Assembly: GCA_040391865.1 (NCBI GenBank)
Contig: JBEBWZ010000003.1
Location: 1 to 56,499 of the forward strand
From: Solimonas sp040391865
GTDB taxonomy: Bacteria > Pseudomonadota > Gammaproteobacteria > Nevskiales > Nevskiaceae
Length of the DNA: 56,499 nucleotides
Direction of reading: 5' to 3'
The notes under the pieces are model-generated. The model made no database searches. It was given only the letters and a program-made list of their open reading frames with translations, and had not been told where the DNA came from. Of this stretch, positions 25,421 through 33,189 are shown piece by piece. Each line of letters starts with the position of its first letter. The first letter of the stretch is position 1. Made by a program: the position numbers and the translations under genes.

Positions 25421-27244
25421 ATGGCGATCGAGGCGCAGAGCAGCGAGCTGATCAAGGTGGTTGCGCTGCTCGCGGCCGGTGTCATCGCCGTGCCGTTGTT
25501 CAAGCGTCTGGGTCTGGGCTCGGTGCTGGGTTATCTGGCCGCGGGTCTGGTGATCGGCCCGTTCGGGCTCGGCCTGTTTTCCGATCCGCAGGCAATCCTG
25601 CACATCGCGGAACTGGGCGTGGTGATGTTCCTGTTCGTCATCGGTCTGGAGATGCAGCCGACGCGCCTGTGGGGGCTGCGGCGCGAGATCTTCGGGCTGG
25701 GGCTGACGCAGGTGGCGTTGTGCGGTGTGCTGCTGACCGGCGTCGGCCTGGCGTTCGGCCTGGCCCCGGCGGTGGCGTTCGTTGCGGCAATGGGTTTCGT
25801 GATGACCTCCACGGCCACCGTCATGCTGCTGCTGGACGATCGCGGTGAGACCTCGACGCCGCGCGGACAGCGGGTGATCTCGGTCCTGCTGCTCGAGGAT
25901 CTGGCGATCGTGCCACTGCTGGCGTTCGTGGCGTTCCTCGGCCCGGCAACCGCCGACGACGGCGCGTCCAGCTGGCTCGCCATTGCCATCGGCGTGGCCG
26001 CGATTGTCGGTCTGGTGCTGGCCGGTCGCTGGCTGCTGAATCCGATGTTCCGCATTCTCGCCGCCGCCAAGGCGCGCGAGGTGATGACTGCCGCCGCGCT
26101 GCTGGTGGTGCTCGGAGCGGCGTTGCTGATGCAGCTTGGCGGACTGTCGATGGCGATGGGCGCGTTTCTCGCCGGCGTGCTGCTGTCCGAATCCACCTTT
26201 CGGCACCAGCTCGAAGCGGATATCGAACCGTTCCGCGGCATCCTCTTGGGCCTGTTCTTTCTCAGTGTCGGCATGGCACTGGACCTGTCGGTGTTCAGGA
26301 CCCACTGGCTGCAGATCGGTGGCGGCGTGCTGCTGTTCATGCTGGTCAAGGCGATCGGCATCTACGGTGTCGGCCGTCTGTTCCGCGCCTCGCATGCCGA
26401 TGCGCTGCATCGCACGGTGCTGATGGCCCAGGGCGGCGAGTTTGCGTTCGTGCTGTATGCCGCAGGGATGAGCGCCGGGATTCTCAGCGGCGAGATCAAT
26501 GCCGTGTTCACCGCGATCGTGATTCTGTCGATGGCGCTGACGCCGCTGGCAGTGATCTCGTTGCGCTGGCTGCTTCCCAATCCGCGGGTATCGATGGATG
26601 GCATCGACAAGGCGGAAAACCTGAACGGCAAGGTGCTGATGATCGGCTTCGGTCGTTTCGGACAGGTGGCGAGTCAGGCGCTGCTGGCGCGCGGCATCGA
26701 TGTCTCGATCATCGATTACGACACCGAGATGATCCGCAGCGCCGCCGATTTCGGCTTCAAGGTCTACTACGGCGATGGCACCCGGCTGGATGTGCTGCAT
26801 GCCTCCGGCGCCGATCAGGCGCAGGCGATCGCGGTGTGCGTCGACAACAAGACCGCCGCATTGCGCATCGTCGAGCTGGCGCGTCACCAGTTTCCCCACG
26901 CGCGCCTGCTGGTGCGGGCCTACGATCGCGAACACGCGATCCAGCTGAGCAAGGACGACGTCGATTTCCACGTCAGGGAAACCTACGAATCGGCCAGCGT
27001 GTTTGGCGAAGCGGCACTGCGGCTGCTCGGTGTTCCCGATCAGGAAGCCGCCGAGATCGCGGCCGATGTGCGTCGTCGCGATGCCGAGCGCCTGACGCTG
27101 CAGATCGCCGGCGGCTACAACGCCGGCACCGATCTGCTGCACAGCAACCGCATGAAGCCGAAACCGCTGACGGCGCCCAAGCAGGTGGGGCAGGCGCTGA
27201 GTGCGGAAACCGCTGCGGTCACCGCTGCGGACGAGGCCGACTGA
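25421..27244 (+). CDS. KefB/KefC-type K+/H+ antiporter
   Basis: This 607-residue CPA2 antiporter is close to E. coli KefC in length. About twelve membrane helices (1-395) begin VVALLAAGVIAVPLFKRLGL and contain the ion-binding region LLLEDLAIVPLLAF. A cytoplasmic RCK/TrkA-N domain (about 400-520) follows with VLMIGFGRFGQVASQAL, and Asp in IIDYDTE for nucleotide binding. Kef systems are held closed by glutathione and open on electrophile conjugates to acidify the cell. No KefF/KefG ancillary oxidoreductase gene adjoins it. The upstream alcohol dehydrogenase could act on the same toxic aldehydes. Confidence 0.92.
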   Translation: MAIEAQSSELIKVVALLAAGVIAVPLFKRLGLGSVLGYLAAGLVIGPFGLGLFSDPQAILHIAELGVVMFLFVIGLEMQPTRLWGLRREIFGLGLTQVALCGVLLTGVGLAFGLAPAVAFVAAMGFVMTSTATVMLLLDDRGETSTPRGQRVISVLLLEDLAIVPLLAFVAFLGPATADDGASSWLAIAIGVAAIVGLVLAGRWLLNPMFRILAAAKAREVMTAAALLVVLGAALLMQLGGLSMAMGAFLAGVLLSESTFRHQLEADIEPFRGILLGLFFLSVGMALDLSVFRTHWLQIGGGVLLFMLVKAIGIYGVGRLFRASHADALHRTVLMAQGGEFAFVLYAAGMSAGILSGEINAVFTAIVILSMALTPLAVISLRWLLPNPRVSMDGIDKAENLNGKVLMIGFGRFGQVASQALLARGIDVSIIDYDTEMIRSAADFGFKVYYGDGTRLDVLHASGADQAQAIAVCVDNKTAALRIVELARHQFPHARLLVRAYDREHAIQLSKDDVDFHVRETYESASVFGEAALRLLGVPDQEAAEIAADVRRRDAERLTLQIAGGYNAGTDLLHSNRMKPKPLTAPKQVGQALSAETAAVTAADEAD

Positions 27245-27283
27245 CGCAAGACTGAAGACGCGACGCCAGTCTCGCGGATGGAA

Positions 27284-27748
27284 TCAGAGCTTCGAGACGC
27301 CGACCGTCGCGCGGTAAGCCGACAAGGCCGGACCGTCCTGCGTGTTCCACGGCTCCAGCCGGATCAGACGGATGCGATAGCCTTCGTAGCTCGCCTCGCC
27401 CGGAAACCCCATGCTGGCCGGCGCCGGAGTGCCGATGGTCACGGTCTGTGGCGCAAGACCGGCCTTGCTCACCTGCAAGTTCACCGTCGCGTGTCCGGCC
27501 CAGAGGCACTGCACCTCGGTCGGGCAGCGGCCATCCTTGATCGAGGTCAGCGCCAGCGTCAGGGCTTCGGACGGGATTTCACCAGGGCGCCCGTGCATCA
27601 GCACCAACGTATGTTCCGCGGTCTGCGTGCTTGTCTGCGCCGCAGTGTCCCGAGTCGTCGGCGGTGCATCGGAAACGCAGGCCGTGGCCAATCCCAGGCT
27701 GAGCAGCAGGAGCGCGAAAAGCCTGGGGTGCGAAACGGCTGCGGACAT
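27284..27748 (-). CDS. small lipoprotein of unknown function
   Basis: This protein of about 154 residues has a lipoprotein signal ending LATAC, then a Thr-rich linker. A compact domain follows with DGRCPTEVQCLWAGHATVNL, whose paired cysteines may form a disulfide. That Cys-x5-Cys-x-Trp-Ala-Gly phrase occurs in many uncharacterised envelope proteins. The ATG at 27748 (MSAAVSHPRLF) is preferred to 27781 because it gives a normal signal peptide. It converges on the KefC-like gene. The function is unknown. Confidence 0.7.
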   Translation of the reverse strand: MSAAVSHPRLFALLLLSLGLATACVSDAPPTTRDTAAQTSTQTAEHTLVLMHGRPGEIPSEALTLALTSIKDGRCPTEVQCLWAGHATVNLQVSKAGLAPQTVTIGTPAPASMGFPGEASYEGYRIRLIRLEPWNTQDGPALSAYRATVGVSKL

Positions 27749-27855
27749 GACGGGATTCCAGTGGAAGGGTGTCACCGGCAACGACCGGTGTCGCGATGCT
27801 ACGCCTTCGGCAGTACCTCGCCGGCGATGATGACAAATTCAGGGCGCAGATACGA

Positions 27856-27882
27856 CAACGGCCCGAAGGATTCGGGCCGTTG
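27856..27882 (-). terminator. hairpin after the alkane hydroxylase gene
   Basis: A perfect 11-bp stem (CAACGGCCCGA / TCGGGCCGTTG) with a 5-base loop lies 32 bp past the minus-strand alkB stop. No real T-run follows, so it may protect the 3' end or act with Rho. Confidence 0.6.
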
Positions 27883-27913
27883 AGGTGACAGCTGTTACCG
27901 CCGATCGCGAGGA

Positions 27914-29338
27914 CTATGCCGGATCGACAGCAGTCTCCAGCGGATGGAAGTCGATCTTCTCGCGGACGGCGCAATCCGGGCAGGGCCAGGTGTTCGGCAG
28001 CGCGCTCCACGGGGTGCCCGGTTCCACGCCCTCGCGCGGGCAACCGACCGACTCGTCGTAGATGTAGCTGCAATTCGGGCACTGGTGCTGCGAGGTCTTC
28101 ACCTTGGCAGTCGCCGCAATCCGGACCGGGGCGTCGTCGACGAACTCGAAGGTCTTGCTGCCGACCGGCGGCACCTGTGCAGCCCACTTCGCGATCAGCT
28201 CGGCGCGGCGCGGCGGATAGACGTTGGCCTTGGTGAGATCGCCCTGGTGGTGTGCGACGACCAGCGGGTCCATCACCCGGAACCAGATCGGCGGGAAGTA
28301 CGCGATCAGCAGCATCGACGCGTAGCCGGACGGCAGCTGCGGGCTGTCGTCGAAATGACGCAGGGCCTGGTAGCGGCGCGTCGGGTTGGCGTGATGATCC
28401 GAGTGACGCTGCAGCTGGTACAGGAACAGGTTGGTGACGACATGATTGCTGTTCCAGGAATGACGCGGCTGGCAGCGCTCGTAACGACCGGTCTTCTGGT
28501 CCTTCAGACGCACCAGGCCGTAGTGCTCGAGATAGTTCACCACTTCCAGCAGGGTCATGCCGTAGAACGCCTGCGCCGCCAGGAACAGCAGCGCCCAGGC
28601 GCCAAGCCAGTAGGTGAGGGCGCCGAACAGCACCACGGTGATGGCCCAGGCCTGCAGGTTTTCGTTGCTGAAACTCCAGACGCTGCGGCCCTTCTTTTCC
28701 AGGCGTGAACGCTCGAGTTCCCAGGCGGAGCGCAGCGAGCCGGACATAGTGCGTGGCAGGAACACCCAGAAGTTTTCACCCATCTTCGAGCTGGCCGGAT
28801 CTTCCGGGGTCGCGACGTTCTTGTGGTGACCCTTGTTGTGCTCGATGAAGAAGTGACCGTAGGCAACCGGGCCCAGCGTCAGCTTGGCGAGCCAGCGCTC
28901 GAGGCTGTTGGTCTTGTGGCCCAGCTCGTGCGCGGTGTTGATCGCAACGCCGTTGACCACGCCGGTGGAGATCACCAGGCCGAGCAGTTCCCACCAGGCG
29001 AGACCGGCGGACACGGCCAGCCAGGCACCGAGGATGGTGGCGGCGTACTGCGCCGGAATGTAGGCCACCACGATCGCGCGGTAATAGCGCTGCTGTTCGA
29101 GTTCTGCGACCGCGCTTTCCGGCGGGTTGGTGCGATCGGTGCCGATCAGCACGTCCAGCAGCGGCAGCACGCCGTACAGGAACAGCGGCAGGCCCCAAGA
29201 GAGCACGCCGAGATTAGCGCTGTAAGCGAGCGCCGGCAGCAGCAGGCCGAGCACCGGCACCATCGGGCTCAGCAGCCACATGGCGCGCTTGCCGTCGCGC
29301 CAGGTCTGCGTTCCCGCAGTCGTCGTGGATGGATTCAT
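27914..29338 (-). CDS. alkB: alkane 1-monooxygenase with C-terminal rubredoxin
   Basis: This 474-residue integral-membrane di-iron hydroxylase is fused to its electron donor. The membrane part (about 1-390) carries the AlkB histidine boxes HELGHK (137-142), EHNKGHH (166-172) and RHSDHHANPTRRYQ (311-324), plus NYLEHYGL (268-275). After a linker the rubredoxin domain (about 415-470) has CPNC (420-423) and CPDC (453-456) for one iron. It oxidises terminal carbons of alkanes to alcohols and needs only a rubredoxin reductase. Usual AlkB is about 400 residues without the fusion. CACAGGAGAG gives a good ribosome-binding site. It is divergent from an AraC regulator. Confidence 0.95.
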   Translation of the reverse strand: MNPSTTTAGTQTWRDGKRAMWLLSPMVPVLGLLLPALAYSANLGVLSWGLPLFLYGVLPLLDVLIGTDRTNPPESAVAELEQQRYYRAIVVAYIPAQYAATILGAWLAVSAGLAWWELLGLVISTGVVNGVAINTAHELGHKTNSLERWLAKLTLGPVAYGHFFIEHNKGHHKNVATPEDPASSKMGENFWVFLPRTMSGSLRSAWELERSRLEKKGRSVWSFSNENLQAWAITVVLFGALTYWLGAWALLFLAAQAFYGMTLLEVVNYLEHYGLVRLKDQKTGRYERCQPRHSWNSNHVVTNLFLYQLQRHSDHHANPTRRYQALRHFDDSPQLPSGYASMLLIAYFPPIWFRVMDPLVVAHHQGDLTKANVYPPRRAELIAKWAAQVPPVGSKTFEFVDDAPVRIAATAKVKTSQHQCPNCSYIYDESVGCPREGVEPGTPWSALPNTWPCPDCAVREKIDFHPLETAVDPA

Positions 29339-29453
29339 CTCTACTCTCCTGTGATGCGCACGTGTTGTGCGTTGCTAGGTTTTCGGCAGTGGCCGTGCAT
29401 ATCGCACGAGCCGCTTTCCTTGGAGCCTAGTCTTGGCCGTACGGCGGGGGCAA

Positions 29454-29495
29454 ACTTGTCATTTCTTGACATCGACTTGTCATTTATGGACATTG
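29454..29495. promoter_or_regulatory. two contiguous 21-bp repeats, likely AraC operator
   Basis: Two abutting 21-bp units (29454-29474 and 29475-29495) begin with the same ACTTGTCATTT and match at 18 of 21 positions. Each unit also contains a dyad: TGTCA-N5-TGACA in the first and TGTCA-N5-GGACA in the second. They lie 24 bp before the AraC gene and about 116 bp before alkB. A TTGACA (29466-29471) inside the first unit could be a -35, so occupancy could control both directions. Confidence 0.7.
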
Positions 29496-29518
29496 TCGGC
29501 TGACCAGGAGCGTAAAGG

Positions 29519-30550
29519 ATGCGGCGCAGCGACCCGGAGATTCCAGCACGTTACTACGTGCGCATGGGCGAAGTGATGGCGGCGGCGGGCGTCGACGTGC
29601 TGGCGCTGATGGTCGCGGCACGTATCCGCCCCGATGCGATCACGCGCCCGGAAGCGATGCTGCGCCTGAGTCAGGTCGAGGCGTTCGTCGACGCGGCGCT
29701 GGAGGCGACCGGTCGTCCCGATATCGCGCTCGATCTCGGACGCGCGCTGAAACCCAGTGCGCACAGCATCGTCGGCTACGCGATGCTGAGCAGCCCCAAT
29801 GTCGATTACGCGCTGCGCGTGGTGTCGCGCTATTTCCGTCTGGTGATGCCGAGCTTCCGCATGCGCTACCGCAGCGATGCCCACAGTGCCGAGGTTGCGT
29901 TCACGCCAGCCTTGTCGATGGGCCATCGCTGCCTGAACTTCCATCTCGAGACCATGGCCGCGGCCACGCATTGGGAAATGCGTGAGCTGATTCCCGGACG
30001 GATGCCGGACTACGCCCTGTCGCTGTCGATCCCGCAGCCCGCGCACTTTGCACGCTATGCGGAGATGGCGGAAGCGCGGGTTCATTTCGCCAGCGAAGCG
30101 GCGCCCGGCCTGCGCATGACATTCAACTGCGATCTGTCGCAATTTCCCTTGGCGATGTCCGATTCCAGCGCGCTGAAGATGGCCGAGTCGCGCTGTGCGG
30201 CGATGGTGCGCAACGCGCTGGCGGTGGGCAAGGTCAGCGACTGGGTGACGATGATGCTGCGCGAGGCCAGCGACGGCGTGCCCTCGCTGACCGAACTGGC
30301 GCATACCCTGAATCTGTCCGCGCGCACCCTGGATCGCTATCTCGCACGCGAAGGCAGCAGCTTTCGCGAGCTGTCGACCCGCGTGCGTCACCAGATGGCC
30401 TGCGAGCTGCTGCGCGGCGGTACCCTGAACATCACCCAGATCGCCTACCAGCTTGGCTATACCGACGCCGCCAATTTCACCCGCGCGTTCCGGCGCCAGG
30501 CCAACTGCAGTCCCAGCGATTACCGGCAACGGCGTGGTGCTGCCGGCTGA
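29519..30550 (+). CDS. AraC-family regulator, probable alkB regulator
   Basis: This 343-residue regulator has an N-terminal ligand-binding domain of the Arabinose_bd type (about 10-220; SIVGYAMLSSPNVDYALRVV; FRLVMPSFRMRY). A C-terminal double helix-turn-helix follows (about 240-335): PSLTELAHTLNLSARTLDRY and NITQIAYQLGYTDAANFTRA. It resembles AraC regulators beside alkane and fatty-acid genes. The 21-bp repeats just upstream are its likely operator. The inducer is probably an alkane or its oxidation product, inferred only from the neighbour. Confidence 0.88.
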   Translation: MRRSDPEIPARYYVRMGEVMAAAGVDVLALMVAARIRPDAITRPEAMLRLSQVEAFVDAALEATGRPDIALDLGRALKPSAHSIVGYAMLSSPNVDYALRVVSRYFRLVMPSFRMRYRSDAHSAEVAFTPALSMGHRCLNFHLETMAAATHWEMRELIPGRMPDYALSLSIPQPAHFARYAEMAEARVHFASEAAPGLRMTFNCDLSQFPLAMSDSSALKMAESRCAAMVRNALAVGKVSDWVTMMLREASDGVPSLTELAHTLNLSARTLDRYLAREGSSFRELSTRVRHQMACELLRGGTLNITQIAYQLGYTDAANFTRAFRRQANCSPSDYRQRRGAAG

Positions 30551-30553
30551 ACT

Positions 30554-31207
30554 TCAGCCGGCCTTGCGCAGCGTGATGTTGTAGCGGAATGCGCCGAGTT
30601 GCGGATGCACCCCGGCCTTGAGCGGCACGATGCCGTGATAGTGCAGCCGCGATGGCCCGCCCCAGACCGCGACATCGCCGTGCAGCAGGCCGATGCGCCG
30701 GGTCTTGTCGCTGCGCTGCTCGCCGCCGAACAGGAATGTCGCCGGCAGTCCGAGCGAGATCGAGACGATCGGCTGGCGGAAATCCTGTTCGTTGCGATCC
30801 TGATGCAGGCTCACCTGTGCGCCCAGGGCATAGCGATTGACCAATGCGGCGTCGGGGACAAAGTTGCGGTAGCCGGCTTGCGCGGCCGCGCTGGCGGCCA
30901 GTGCTGCAAACACCTCAGGCATCGCCGGCCACGGCTGTTGGCTGAGCGGATCGAGTGGCGCGTAGCGGTAGCCGCGGCGATCGCTGACCCAGCCCAGCGC
31001 ACCACAGTTGCTGATCGCCACCGACATGCGAAAGCCGCCGGGCGTTTCCATGTGCCGGAACGGCGCGGCGTGGGTGACCTGATGCAGTGCCGCGATCAGT
31101 TCGTTTTCAAGCGTGCTCGCGAAACCGCGCAGCAACAGCGCACCGGGTGCCAGCACCACGCGTGCGGGCAGCGTGGATGGCTGATCGGCGAACAGGTCCG
31201 CAGTCAC
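30554..31207 (-). CDS. alkB: alpha-ketoglutarate-dependent DNA dealkylase AlkB
   Basis: This 217-residue Fe(II)/2-oxoglutarate dioxygenase repairs 1-methyladenine and 3-methylcytosine. Iron ligands are His135 and Asp137 (SLHQDRNEQD) and His191 (LHYHGI). Arg208 and Arg214 (FRYNITLRKAG) bind 2-oxoglutarate. Length and motif spacing match E. coli AlkB. The start is GTG at 31207: GTGA overlaps the ada stop by 4 bases, showing translational coupling. An open frame continues far upstream inside ada but is not coding. It is unrelated to the alkane hydroxylase that shares its symbol. Confidence 0.94.
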   Translation of the reverse strand: MTADLFADQPSTLPARVVLAPGALLLRGFASTLENELIAALHQVTHAAPFRHMETPGGFRMSVAISNCGALGWVSDRRGYRYAPLDPLSQQPWPAMPEVFAALAASAAAQAGYRNFVPDAALVNRYALGAQVSLHQDRNEQDFRQPIVSISLGLPATFLFGGEQRSDKTRRIGLLHGDVAVWGGPSRLHYHGIVPLKAGVHPQLGAFRYNITLRKAG

Positions 31208-32289
31208 GGATTTCCGGGTTGTGCTTCGCGCTGCAGCAGCGCCTGCTTGCGCGCCACGCCCCAGCGATAGCCGGACAGTGCGCCATCGGTGCGCACCACG
31301 CGGTGGCAGGGGATCGCGACCGCCAGCGCATTCGCCGCGCAGGCCTGTGCCACGGCGCGCATCGATGTCGGGGCGCCGATGCGCTGTGCGATCTCGCGGT
31401 AGCTTGCGGTGGCGCCGGGCGGAATCTCGCGCAGAGCCTGCCAGACGCGCTGCTGGAACGCGGTGCCGCGGATGTCGAGTGGCAGGTCCAGACCGAGCCG
31501 TGGCGCTTCGACAAACCCGATGACAGTGGCCATCCATTGTTCGAAAGCCGGATCACCGCCGATCAGCTGCGCCTTGGGAAAGCGGTCCTGCAGTTCGCGC
31601 AGCAATGCGTCGGCGTCGTCACCCAACAGGATCGCGCACAGGCCGCGTTCGCTCTGCGCCACCAGAATCGCACCCAGCGAGCACTGACCGATCGCGAAGC
31701 GGATTTCACTGTTGCGGCCCCCGGCGCGGAACCGCCGCGGCGTCATCCCGATGGTGTCGCGTGCGGTCGCGTAGTAGCGGCCGCTGGCGTCGTGGCCGCC
31801 GTCGTGAATCGCCGCGGTGATGCTCGGCGCCTCGGCCAGATCCCGGTGGATGCGCCGCTGCCGCTGCGCCAGCGCGTAGGCCTTGGGCGTCACACCGGTC
31901 AGCGCCTTGAACACGCGATGGAAGTGATGGGGGCTGAGGCCGGCCTGCTGCGCCAGGGTGTCGAGGCTCGGTGCCGGATCGGTACTTTCAAGGGTGCGAC
32001 AGGCGATGGTGATCATCGCCGCCTGCTGCGCCGCCAGTGGCGGCTGTTCGGGCTTGCAGCGCTTGCAGGGACGGAAGCCGGCGGCTTGGGCTGCGGCGGC
32101 GCTGGCGTGAAAGCGCACATGCTCGGGCCGTGCATGTCGCGAGGGACAGGACGGACGGCAGTACACGCCGGTGGTGGCCACCGAATAGCAGAACTGGCCG
32201 TCGCTGGCCGGATCACGCGCCAGCACCGCGGCCCAGCGCGGATCGTGCTCGATGTCGGGGCTGCGTGAGGAGGGGGCTGTGGTGTTCAT
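31204..32289 (-). CDS. ada: Ada: methyl-phosphotriester/O6-alkylguanine methyltransferase and regulator
   Basis: This 361-residue full-length Ada has the N-terminal zinc domain (about 18-85) with Cys44, Cys48 (GVYCRPSCPSR), Cys75 and Cys78 (FRPCKRC). One of these cysteines takes a methyl group from phosphotriesters and switches Ada to an activator. An AraC-type DNA-binding domain (about 100-190; SLDTLAQQAGLSPHHFHRVF) follows. The C-terminal methyltransferase domain has PCHRVV with Cys328 and GYRWGVARKQALL. It heads an ada-alkB operon, as in E. coli, behind a recognisable Ada box. Confidence 0.96.
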   Translation of the reverse strand: MNTTAPSSRSPDIEHDPRWAAVLARDPASDGQFCYSVATTGVYCRPSCPSRHARPEHVRFHASAAAAQAAGFRPCKRCKPEQPPLAAQQAAMITIACRTLESTDPAPSLDTLAQQAGLSPHHFHRVFKALTGVTPKAYALAQRQRRIHRDLAEAPSITAAIHDGGHDASGRYYATARDTIGMTPRRFRAGGRNSEIRFAIGQCSLGAILVAQSERGLCAILLGDDADALLRELQDRFPKAQLIGGDPAFEQWMATVIGFVEAPRLGLDLPLDIRGTAFQQRVWQALREIPPGATASYREIAQRIGAPTSMRAVAQACAANALAVAIPCHRVVRTDGALSGYRWGVARKQALLQREAQPGNP

Positions 32290-32322
32290 GTCGGCGACTT
32301 CGCTTCAGGAGGGTCGGCGACC

Positions 32323-32370
32323 ACTATAGGCAGCCGGCCACAGCGAAACACGACCAATCTTGCGCTGAAA
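32323..32370 (-). promoter_or_regulatory. Ada-box promoter of ada-alkB
   Basis: On the minus strand, CAGCGCAAGATTG lies upstream of a TATAGT -10 (32323-32328) with a poor -35 (GTGTTT). The GCGCAAGATTG core equals, as I recall it, the Ada-binding region of the E. coli ada promoter. Placement just upstream of the -35 fits a methylated-Ada-activated promoter. Confidence 0.75.
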
Positions 32371-32401
32371 TCCGCAGGCTTGCGAGCGCCGCGGCGCTTG
32401 C

Positions 32402-33163
32402 TCAGTGCCGGCTCCAGACCGCCAGTTCGTAGCCTTCCGGATCGTGGAAATGAAAGCGGCGGCCGCCCGGAAAATCGAAGATCGCGTGGCTGATGCGCCC
32501 CCCTGCGGCCTCGACGGCGGCGAGCGTGCGCTCCAGCGCATCGGCGTACAGCACGATCAGTGGGCCGCCGTGGGCCAGCACGATATCGGCATGGGCAAAG
32601 CCGCCGCTGAGGCGGCCGTCGGAAAACTCGCAATAGGCCGGGCCGTAGTCCTTGAAGGTCCAGCCGAATGCCTGTCCGTAGAACGCCTTGGCGCGCGCGA
32701 TGTCGCGCACTGCCAGTTCCAGATAGTCGATGCGCTGATCGCTGAACGATGCCGGCGACAAGGAGGGCCGTGTTTCCAGCAGGGCCTTCAGTGCCTGCAG
32801 ATCCCTGGCAACCGTCGCGGCATCGGCGGCAAATGCAGCGTCGTCCATGTCCGCGCTGCGGAACAGGGTGAACGTCAGATCGCAGCCGTCGCCATTGGCG
32901 ATCGCGCGCAGGGGATTGTGAAACACGCGGCCGTCGGGGAGGGTCACGTCGTGATCGAGCACGCCGTAGGGATTGGCTGCCGCCATGTGTACCTTGACGG
33001 CGCCCATCGGCGAATCGGCAAACCAGTCGCCGTTCTCGCAGCGGATGCCGCTGGCGAGACCCGATGCCCAGTGCGGCAGATTCCCGGGTTGCCGCGCGTA
33101 GGCGTAGACCGCGGATGCGGCGACGGCGATGTGGACGCTGATCGATCGTGTTTCGCTGGGCAT
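32402..33163 (-). CDS. fusion of SRPBCC and VOC (glyoxalase-like) domains
   Basis: This 253-residue protein has two unrelated folds. Residues 1-140 look like a polyketide-cyclase/SRPBCC domain (ISVHIAVAASAVYAYARQPG; HWASGLASGI; DLQALKALLE at its C-terminal helix). Residues 142-253 are a vicinal-oxygen-chelate half-module: DYLELAVRDIARAKAFYGQ, GWTFKDYGPAYCEFSDG, FHDPEGYELAVW. The usual Glu in PEGYELAVW is present, but a first metal His is not evident. No signal peptide is present. It lies 239 bp past ada on the same strand with its own probable start. The function is unknown. Confidence 0.82.
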   Translation of the reverse strand: MPSETRSISVHIAVAASAVYAYARQPGNLPHWASGLASGIRCENGDWFADSPMGAVKVHMAAANPYGVLDHDVTLPDGRVFHNPLRAIANGDGCDLTFTLFRSADMDDAAFAADAATVARDLQALKALLETRPSLSPASFSDQRIDYLELAVRDIARAKAFYGQAFGWTFKDYGPAYCEFSDGRLSGGFAHADIVLAHGGPLIVLYADALERTLAAVEAAGGRISHAIFDFPGGRRFHFHDPEGYELAVWSRH

Positions 33164-33189
33164 CGCGGAAGGTCCTGAGGGGGCGGGGC

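Noticed and set aside
30554..31537. Longer alkB repair gene starting at 31537
   Set aside because: The extra 110 residues lie within ada in another frame and are Arg-rich nonsense. The GTG overlapping the ada stop gives the normal AlkB length.
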